Positions 26,527-33,207 of a DNA stretch of 45,234 nucleotides are shown here, in pieces (the stretch's first letter is position 1; the number at the start of each line of letters is the position of its first letter). The stretch lies in contig JAGWIM010000006.1 of NCBI GenBank assembly GCA_028873525.1, forward strand, positions 1-45,234. Reading direction: 5' to 3'. The notes beneath the pieces were generated by a model. It ran no database searches. It had not been told where the DNA came from and saw only the letters and a list, made by a program, of their open reading frames with translations. Source of the stretch: Pseudomonadota bacterium (GTDB taxonomy: Bacteria > Pseudomonadota > Alphaproteobacteria > Rickettsiales > SXRF01). Made by a program: the position numbers and the translations under genes.

Positions 26527-28030
26527 CACCATCCAGAATCGCTGGCTGCTGCCTGCGACCATTGTTGCCGTCGTCCTGTACGCCTTTTATTTTTATCCTT
26601 ATTTCGTTGATGACGGGTATATCAGCCTGCGCTACGCCCAGCGGCTGATTCATGGACACGGCCTGACCTGGAACGACGGGGAATACGTGGAGGGTTATTC
26701 CAACCTGCTTTGGGTGCTGCTTACCGCCGCGCTGGGCTATATCGGCTTCGACCTGCCGGCCTCGGCGCGGGCGCTTGGCCTCGCCTGCACCCTGCTCACG
26801 CCGCTGGCGCTGTTTTATCATGCGCGGCAGGCGCGATTGCCTTTGATGGCGCTCATGGCGGGGCTGGCCATCTATGTCTGCACGCCTGCGGTTGCCATCT
26901 GGGCCATGGCGGGCATGGAAACGCCGCTGCTGATGCTGCTGCTGAGCTGGGCGATTGTTTTGACATGCGGCCTCCTGACGGCTTCCGACGGAAGAACGTC
27001 GTCCGTTATCGGCCTGTTGCTGGGCTTCATCTGCCTCCTGCGCCCGGAAGGCCCGGTGTATGCCATCGTCACCGCCGCGGCGTTCTTGCTGCATGCGGAT
27101 GTTCCTGTGCCGTCTCGTCTGCGGACCATTGCGCATATTGCCGCGGTGGCATCCCCGTTTTTCCTGGGACAGCTTGCTTTCCGGTTATATTATTACGGAG
27201 AATTCGTTTCCAATACCGTGCTGGTAAAGGTTGGGGTCTCTGAAACGCATCTGCTGCAGGGCGTCCTCTATACCGCCAATGCGTTGCTCACGTTGTTGCC
27301 GCTGATACTCTACGGCGTGATTAATCTCTACCGTTCGGCATGTCGGAAAGAGCGCGAATTTTACGAAAGGTCGGGACTTTTTGCCGCAACTATTTTCTTT
27401 TTCCTGACCGTCGCCGTCACGATCAGCGGCGGCGATATTTTTCCTGGATTACGCGCCTTCGCGCCATTGATCCCGTTGCTCGCACTCATATTTATGGATA
27501 GCGTGACAGCCGGGCTGCGCCTTACCGGCCTTAAAACCGAAGCCTGCTTTCTTGCCGCCCTCGGCCTTAGCTATATCTGGCTTCAGGCATCGGTGGAGAT
27601 TAACCAGCGGCCTAAATACAGCCTGTGGGAGATGGATGCCAAAGCGATGGGAGAGGCGCTTAAACAGCGCTATGCCGCCGGCCACCCCCTGATTGCCGTA
27701 TATACGGCGGGGGCCATCCCTTTTTATTCCGGGTTGCCCGCCATCGACGTCTATGGTCTCAACGACCGCTACCTGGCAGAAACGCGGGCGGCCAATCCTT
27801 ATTTCGATACAGGTCTGATCGGGCATGAGCTGTTTGACGCCGCCTATGTCGAAAGCCGCAAGCCTGATATACTGGTTTTCGATGTTCCCGGTCTCATGCC
27901 GCTATGCAGCCTCAAGAAATACCGCGAAGGATGCGATGAACTACTGGCACACTACCGCCGCACGATGCTGAACATCCCCGGCCATAGCGTTCCGATATGG
28001 CTGCGCAAGGGCAGCGATAAGGTGAAATAA
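26519..28030 (+). CDS. GT-C-like multipass membrane glycosyltransferase candidate
   Basis: About 11 hydrophobic segments precede a soluble C-terminal part. The first loop reads FVDDGYISLRYAQRLIHGHG, then WNDGEYVEGYSNLLW: the DD(G/A)xIS-RYA...GxVEGYSNxLW pattern of GT-C enzymes that use polyprenyl-linked donors (established for related families). Substrate cannot be told. It overlaps the meaB stop by 8 bases, and its 3' end converges on the glutamine synthetase-like gene. No lipid or polysaccharide genes adjoin it. Confidence 0.75.
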   Translation: MNNTIQNRWLLPATIVAVVLYAFYFYPYFVDDGYISLRYAQRLIHGHGLTWNDGEYVEGYSNLLWVLLTAALGYIGFDLPASARALGLACTLLTPLALFYHARQARLPLMALMAGLAIYVCTPAVAIWAMAGMETPLLMLLLSWAIVLTCGLLTASDGRTSSVIGLLLGFICLLRPEGPVYAIVTAAAFLLHADVPVPSRLRTIAHIAAVASPFFLGQLAFRLYYYGEFVSNTVLVKVGVSETHLLQGVLYTANALLTLLPLILYGVINLYRSACRKEREFYERSGLFAATIFFFLTVAVTISGGDIFPGLRAFAPLIPLLALIFMDSVTAGLRLTGLKTEACFLAALGLSYIWLQASVEINQRPKYSLWEMDAKAMGEALKQRYAAGHPLIAVYTAGAIPFYSGLPAIDVYGLNDRYLAETRAANPYFDTGLIGHELFDAAYVESRKPDILVFDVPGLMPLCSLKKYREGCDELLAHYRRTMLNIPGHSVPIWLRKGSDKVK

Positions 28031-28061
28031 CAGGATTGTCCGGCGCGGGAGCGCAATGACG

Positions 28062-28868
28062 TTAACTGCGCCGCGAGGGCGGGGACGCAGACAGCTTCGG
28101 CAACCCGTACGTCTCCAGGCCGGCATCGCCGTAGATTTGCGCGCCGGGGTCGGATTTGCTTTCCAGTCCAAAACAAATGCCGGAAAGAATCGCGGCGATG
28201 ACTTTTTCGGGATCGGCATCGGCGCCGGCGACACGGTGCTCGATGCGCTTATTATCATGATCGCTGTCCGGCAGGCGCACGGCGACGGTGCGGTTGTTGG
28301 CTCCCCAGCTTACCGTCAGCGGCGCGTTGCCGCCCGGCGTAAAGCGATTATAAGATTCCGCGGCCGGCGCGAAGACGGGCATATTCTTTTGCATGGTAGC
28401 CAGCAACCCGCCGATGGAAAATTTCAGCGCATCGCTGATGGTGTCGTCATCCTTGTAAAAGACGTTTCTGCCCGCCGCGTCGGCCAGGTGGATATGAATA
28501 TGCAGCCCGCTGCCCGGCTGGCCGGGAAACGGACGCGCCGCGAAATCGGCCTGAAGCCCATGTTCCTCCGCGACATCGTTGAGGATGGTTTTAATCGCCG
28601 CCACATCGCGGGCGGTATTTTCCGGCGTATCCGGCATGAGCGCCACCTCGTGCTGATCCCTGCCTTTTTCTTTTTCACTCTTGAAAAGCCGGATGCCGGC
28701 GGCTTTGCACGCGGCTTGCACCCCGCACCAGAACGCCTGCATCTGCGGGTAACCATCGGAACCGGGGAGATAGAATTCGATTTCGGCGGCGGTAACGGGA
28801 GTCAGGCCGAAATCGGCGGCCAAACGCTCTACCCCGTCGGGCAACGGGGTTTGGTTTTGCGGGATCAT
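28062..28868 (-). CDS. Glutamine synthetase-like protein lacking both ends
   Basis: The catalytic core of the GS family (closest by eye to PuuA/GlnA3): AAEIEFYLPG carries the usual metal-binding Glu; GSGLHIHIHLADAAGRN the ammonium/metal-side His; NRTVAVRLP and RIEHRVAGADADP the Arg/ATP-side motifs. Canonical enzymes are about 440 residues with an N-terminal beta-grasp domain; here the product is about 268 residues, beginning just before the EIEF strand and ending right after the GICFGLE helix. Either a stand-alone variant or a decayed gene. ATG 28868 is preferred to GTG 28886 because GCAGGTG lies upstream. It follows trxA. Confidence 0.72.
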   Translation of the reverse strand: MIPQNQTPLPDGVERLAADFGLTPVTAAEIEFYLPGSDGYPQMQAFWCGVQAACKAAGIRLFKSEKEKGRDQHEVALMPDTPENTARDVAAIKTILNDVAEEHGLQADFAARPFPGQPGSGLHIHIHLADAAGRNVFYKDDDTISDALKFSIGGLLATMQKNMPVFAPAAESYNRFTPGGNAPLTVSWGANNRTVAVRLPDSDHDNKRIEHRVAGADADPEKVIAAILSGICFGLESKSDPGAQIYGDAGLETYGLPKLSASPPSRRS

Positions 28869-28898
28869 AGCGACACCTGCCCCCACAATAAAGCGGGG

Positions 28899-29216
28899 CT
28901 ACACGACCGAGTCAATCCACTCGACGAGCTTGCTCTTGGGCAGCGCACCGACCTTGGTCGAAGCGGGTTGGCCGTTCTTGAAGATGATGAGCGTCGGGAT
29001 ACCGCGCACGCCATATTTCTGCGGGGTGCCTGGGTTCTTGTCGATATTGACCTTGGCGATGGTGATCGTGCCGTTTTTTTCCCTGGCGATCTCGTCCAGC
29101 ACCGGCGCAATCTGGCGGCACGGGCCGCACCATTCCGCCCAGAAATCCACCAGCACCGGGCCGCCGGCTTTCAATACTTTTTCCTCGAATTCACCATCGT
29201 CTACATGCAGGGTCAT
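28899..29216 (-). CDS. trxA: Thioredoxin
   Basis: Cytoplasmic dithiol-disulfide reductase. Active site WCGPC at about residues 31-35 ([14 protein letters not shown]), with cis-Pro loop [15 protein letters not shown]. Length 105 is typical. Its place downstream of addA matches the addB-addA-trxA order known in alphaproteobacteria. Two hairpin-forming repeats lie between addA and this gene. Confidence 0.96.
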   Translation of the reverse strand: MTLHVDDGEFEEKVLKAGGPVLVDFWAEWCGPCRQIAPVLDEIAREKNGTITIAKVNIDKNPGTPQKYGVRGIPTLIIFKNGQPASTKVGALPKSKLVEWIDSVV

Positions 29217-29228
29217 AATGTTTCCTCC

Positions 29229-29313
29229 AATCCTGCGAATCGCATCGCGATTGCGCAGGATCCGGTTTGTTTTTACTAGATCCCGTGCAGCCGCTTGCGC
29301 GGCTCGCAGGATT
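29229..29313. repeat. Two family C palindromes between addA and trxA
   Basis: 29229-29263: AATCCTGCGAATCGC, loop, GCGATTGCGCAGGATCC. 29279-29313: GATCCCGTGCAGCCGC, loop, GCGGCTCGCAGGATT. The two share ends but differ in the inner arms, so they look like independent copies of one family. They may also act as transcription attenuators. Confidence 0.8.
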
Positions 29314-29327
29314 CACACCACCTATAT

Positions 29328-32300
29328 TTAGGAACTCGGGGACGTTTCGTCAAGAAGCGCATCGGTCAAGGTGGTTATTTTCGCCGTGGCTGTCCATAAC
29401 AGGCCGCAGCATATGGTTTTCTCAGGATAGATACGGGCAAGCAGGCGGCGATAAAGCTGCATCTGGCGCAGGTAGGCGGGGGGGACGGACTCCGGCGGCC
29501 GGCGGTTGCTCTTGAAATCGACGATCCACACCTCGCGCTCGCCGACATGCAGACGGTCAATCTGCCCGGCCACGGCCACGTTTTTTCCCCCCATCTCCAC
29601 GCAACCGGCCACCGGCGCCTCGGCCAGCGCATCCGCCCCGAACAGGAAGGAAAAATCAGGATGCCGGATAACCGCCAGCGCTTCGGCGATACATTCCTTT
29701 TTTTCTTCCGGTGACAGGGCGAATCCACCGGCAATACGCTGCGCGGCTGATAAGCGCTGCGTCTCCGGCAAGGCAGGCAGATGTTGCAGCAATTTGTGAA
29801 TCAGATTGCCGCGCTGATAAAGCTCCGGCGCAAGCGGCGAGGCCGCCGGAGGTTCCGCATCCGCCAGCCGCGACGGCGCCAGTGGGCGCGGCGGGACAGG
29901 TTCAGCGGGCGCGGGGTGGAGGAGGAAGGAGAAGTCATTACCCCCCGCGCTTCGCGCGGCGTCCTTCGGACTTGCGATCAGCCGATCCCCCTCAAGGGGG
30001 GGGCTGAATAATTCGCCAACCCGCAGCCCCTTCCCGCCCTCCATCTCAACCGATGCCGCCATCGGCTCCAGCCCGCTTTTAATCAGCGAATACCAGCACT
30101 GATCGCTGATTTTATCTTTTCCGGTCGCGCCGCAGATATAAAGCCTATCCTCGGCACGGGTCAGCGCAACATAGAGCAGGCGGCGGTATTCCTCCATCAT
30201 CGCCTGCTTCCCGGCATCGCGCAGCGAAGCGCACAGCGCATCGTCGCCTTGCGGCGAAGCGCGCAGCGGCAGCGTGCCATCCCGCCACAGGAGGCTGTCC
30301 TTCATCGCCGGAATCGAGGTGGTATCCGGCAGGATGACGACCGGCGCCTGCAAGCCCTTGGCGCCATGTATGGTTAAAATCCGCAACGCCTCGCCCGCCT
30401 GTTCCATGTCGCGCTTGATTTCGCTGTCGCCGGAGGCCAGCCAGTGCAGAAATCCCTGCAGCGACGGCGGATGGGTTTTTTCATAGAGCAAGGCCTGGCC
30501 GAGAAATTCGTCGATGGGATCGTGATATTCCTCACCCATGCGTCCGGTGAACCGCTTGCGCGCGCCGAGCGTTTCCAGCAGGGTGGAATAGAGTTCATAG
30601 GGCGAGAGATAATCGGCGCGGGCGCGCAGATCGGAAAGGAGGGCGCAGGCCTGAGATTCCGGGCTGCTGCTGCGCCGCCCGCAGGATTGCAACCGTTCCC
30701 ATAAACTTTTTTCGCCGCGATTATAAGCAAGCTGGAATAAATCTTCCTCGCTGATGTTGCATATCGGGCTTTTGAGAAGCGAGGCCAGGGTCAGGTCGTC
30801 ATCGGGCAGCAGCAGGCATTGGCCGAGCGCGATTAAATCCCGCACCGCCAGATTATCGCCAAGCCTCATGCGGTCATGCCCGGCCACCGGCACGCCACGC
30901 CGCTTCAGCGCCCGCACCAATTTATCCACCAGCGAGGTGCGCGTACGCACCAGGATCATGATGTCGCCGGGGCGAGCCGTGCCCCCGTCGATCCAGCCGC
31001 GGATGGCGCCCGCGATGCGCTGCGCCAGTTGCGTGGCGGGCGAAAAATGCGTAATCCCCCCGCTTGAATCTTCCCTCCCTTTATTTCCCCCGTTCGCAGG
31101 AGGGGCGAGAAGCGGCCATAATTCCACCAGTCCCGGACAGCCGTCGCGCGTCGGGATATGCGTAAGCGATGCCGCCTCGGCCATTAATCCATCGCGGGCG
31201 ACATCCTGCGCGAAAACGGCGTCAACGGCGGAAAGCACCTCGCGCGTCGAGCGATAGGAATGAACGAGCGGCAGGTGATATGCCGTCATGGCAGCGGCTT
31301 CGATGCGCCCCAGAAAATATTTCCGCATATGCGAAAGCTGAGCCGGGTCGGCGCCCTGAAAGCTGTAGATGGATTGTTTCTCATCGCCGACGACGAACAG
31401 CGACCGCGCCTCATCGCTCCTGCCCTCGCCGGAAAAAAATTCCTCGGTCAGCGCCCGGATGATGCTCCATTGCTCGGCGCTGGTGTCCTGCGCCTCGTCC
31501 ACCAGCACATGATTGATACCGCCGTCGAGCTTGAACAGCACCCACGGCGCGATGCCGGGCTTCTGCAGCAGGCGTTGCGCGTTGAGAATAAGGTCGTCGT
31601 AATCCATCAGCGCGCGGGCGCGTTTTTGCGCGTCATAGAGCGCCAGCAGGGACTCGGCGATGTGCAGCATATGCACCGTCGCCTGCGCCGCTTCATGCCC
31701 CCGCCGCGCATCGGCAAACCGCCAGACGCGCTCCTGCTCGGCCATCAGCGCCGCAATGAATTCGGCGTCTTTGAGCGTTTTTTTGGTAAAGAGCACTTTG
31801 CGTGGTTTACCTTCCCGTGTCATGAACACATCAATATAAGCCATAATTTCCGCCTCATCCGGCGGCTGCTTTTCCAGCCAATCGGCAAGACCTTGACCGG
31901 TTTCTTTGTCGGCCTTTCCCTCGCCCGAAAGCAGGATGGCGGGCAGTTGCCGCAAACCGGCCAGCGTTTTCTCGTCATAGGAAAAATGCGACCGGATAAG
32001 ATCGGCAGGCGTAGTTCCAGGCGTTGTCTGAAACGCTTTCCAGACACGGGCGACGGCGGCATCCACCGCGCCCTCCGGCGTCAGAATGGCCTGGAAGCGT
32101 CGCTTGTGTTTCACGATTTCCTGCATCAGCGCATGAAATGACATTTCGCCAGACTGGCGGGCGATGGCGCTGATCGCTTTCCTTAAGTTTTCGTCCTCAC
32201 GCTGCGCGCGCGAAAACAGCCTGAGCCGCGCTTCCTGCAGCATTTCCTGCTCGCTGCGGGCGTCCATCACCGAAAAATGCGGGCTGACGCCGGACTCGAT

Positions 32301-32699
32301 GGGAAAGCGTTTCAGCAGCGACTGGCAGAAGCCGTGAATCGTCTGGATGCGAAGCCCGACCGGCGCTTCCAGCACCGTGGCAAACAGGCTGCGGGCGTGG
32401 ACAAGCGTTTTGTTATCCGGCGCTTCGATAATAGGTTTCAGCGCGGCCAGCAGATCCGTTTCGCTGGCCATCACCCAGCGGCCAAGCTCGCCAAGCACGC
32501 GGTCGGTCATCTCGGCGGCGGCGGCATGGGTGAAAGTGAGACACAGAATTTTGTGCGGCGGCACGCCATGCAGCAGCAACCGCAGCACGCGGAAGGCCAG
32601 CAGCCGCGTCTTCCCCGCCCCGGCATTGGCCGAAACAAACACCGAGGCTTCCGGGTCAAGCGCCGGCGCTATATCGTAAGTGACTGAATTGCCGACCAT
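29328..32699 (-). CDS. addA: Double-strand break repair helicase-nuclease subunit AddA
   Basis: The UvrD-like motor of AddAB, which processes broken DNA ends for RecA. Walker A VSANAGAGKTRLLAFR is at about residues 22-37, motif II LVDEAQDTSAEQW at about 395, the later helicase motif GLQAPVVILPDTT, and RLLYVALTRAEDRLYI. The C-terminal nuclease carries the PD-(D/E)xK core VWIVDFKSNRRPP at about residue 1065. Two family D repeats (29940-30013, 31051-31112) add Pro/Gly/Ser-rich inserts in surface-like regions. Length 1123 is near normal. Its partner addB is just beyond rcdA. Confidence 0.95.
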   Translation of the reverse strand: MVGNSVTYDIAPALDPEASVFVSANAGAGKTRLLAFRVLRLLLHGVPPHKILCLTFTHAAAAEMTDRVLGELGRWVMASETDLLAALKPIIEAPDNKTLVHARSLFATVLEAPVGLRIQTIHGFCQSLLKRFPIESGVSPHFSVMDARSEQEMLQEARLRLFSRAQREDENLRKAISAIARQSGEMSFHALMQEIVKHKRRFQAILTPEGAVDAAVARVWKAFQTTPGTTPADLIRSHFSYDEKTLAGLRQLPAILLSGEGKADKETGQGLADWLEKQPPDEAEIMAYIDVFMTREGKPRKVLFTKKTLKDAEFIAALMAEQERVWRFADARRGHEAAQATVHMLHIAESLLALYDAQKRARALMDYDDLILNAQRLLQKPGIAPWVLFKLDGGINHVLVDEAQDTSAEQWSIIRALTEEFFSGEGRSDEARSLFVVGDEKQSIYSFQGADPAQLSHMRKYFLGRIEAAAMTAYHLPLVHSYRSTREVLSAVDAVFAQDVARDGLMAEAASLTHIPTRDGCPGLVELWPLLAPPANGGNKGREDSSGGITHFSPATQLAQRIAGAIRGWIDGGTARPGDIMILVRTRTSLVDKLVRALKRRGVPVAGHDRMRLGDNLAVRDLIALGQCLLLPDDDLTLASLLKSPICNISEEDLFQLAYNRGEKSLWERLQSCGRRSSSPESQACALLSDLRARADYLSPYELYSTLLETLGARKRFTGRMGEEYHDPIDEFLGQALLYEKTHPPSLQGFLHWLASGDSEIKRDMEQAGEALRILTIHGAKGLQAPVVILPDTTSIPAMKDSLLWRDGTLPLRASPQGDDALCASLRDAGKQAMMEEYRRLLYVALTRAEDRLYICGATGKDKISDQCWYSLIKSGLEPMAASVEMEGGKGLRVGELFSPPLEGDRLIASPKDAARSAGGNDFSFLLHPAPAEPVPPRPLAPSRLADAEPPAASPLAPELYQRGNLIHKLLQHLPALPETQRLSAAQRIAGGFALSPEEKKECIAEALAVIRHPDFSFLFGADALAEAPVAGCVEMGGKNVAVAGQIDRLHVGEREVWIVDFKSNRRPPESVPPAYLRQMQLYRRLLARIYPEKTICCGLLWTATAKITTLTDALLDETSPSS
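29940..30013. repeat. Family D element in addA (C-terminal half)
   Basis: C/G runs with GATCCCCCTCAAGGGGGG and CTTCGCGCGGCGTCCTT cores. Read on the minus strand as SPPLEGDRLIASPKDAARSAGG (written here in two halves: SPPLEGDRLI and ASPKDAARSAGG). It aligns over about 50 bases with 42446-42514. Confidence 0.75.
31051..31112. repeat. Family D element in addA (central part)
   Basis: CCCCCC...GAGGGG-type arms around GAATCTTCCCTCCC. Read as LLAPPANGGNKGREDSSGG, an insert that family members lack at this point (inference from amino-acid composition). Confidence 0.65.
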
Positions 32700-32784
32700 T
32701 TGGATAAAATACGCATTAAATATTCATGGAATCTTAACATAAAAACAAGGAAACCTGCGGTATAATGCAAAACAGAGGAAGATT

Positions 32785-33207
32785 ATGGCTACCCTTCATT
32801 CGCCCGTTATTTCGCGGCAGAACGTGTTGTTCATGCCGAGCGTGTTCAACGAAACCATGCAACTGCTGGTGGATGCGCACGACTATTTTCAGCGCTTCGG
32901 CAACGATGACCAGAGCCGCATCGAGCCGCAACTGAAGGCGCTTTATTCCTGCGAGATGTCGCGAATCACGCTGCGCCTGTCGTCGATCATGGCGTGGATC
33001 ATGGTGCAGCGCGCCGTGTTTTCCGGCAAGATTCCGCCCACGGACGCCGCCCGCCAGTACCATCTCGATTTCGCGGACGTCTGTACGGTTGATAACCGCG
33101 TATTGCACGGCATCCTTCCGTCCTATGTCTGTTACCTGCTCGACCGCTCGCGCGAGCTTTACGAGCGCGTGATGCGGCTGGACGGGCAGGTGCATCAGTT
33201 GCATTAA
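32785..33207 (+). CDS. rcdA: RcdA-like protein (DUF1465, regulator of CtrA degradation)
   Basis: In Caulobacter RcdA is an adaptor that helps ClpXP degrade CtrA at the cell pole. The 140-residue all-helical protein carries family signatures: DAHDYFQRFG, CEMSRITLRLSSIMAWIMVQRAV and the ending YLLDRSRELYERVMRLD. Ribosome-binding AGAGGAAG precedes the ATG. It is plus-strand, between addA and addB on the minus strand; the 85-base gap to addA is a shared divergent promoter region. CtrA itself is not in the window, so the regulon is an inference. Confidence 0.8.
   Translation: MATLHSPVISRQNVLFMPSVFNETMQLLVDAHDYFQRFGNDDQSRIEPQLKALYSCEMSRITLRLSSIMAWIMVQRAVFSGKIPPTDAARQYHLDFADVCTVDNRVLHGILPSYVCYLLDRSRELYERVMRLDGQVHQLH

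Noticed and set aside
28056-29279. A 407-residue plus-strand frame across the glutamine synthetase-like and trxA genes
   Set aside because: It is antisense to thioredoxin with an intact WCGPC site; its composition is antisense-like and it has no ribosome-binding site.
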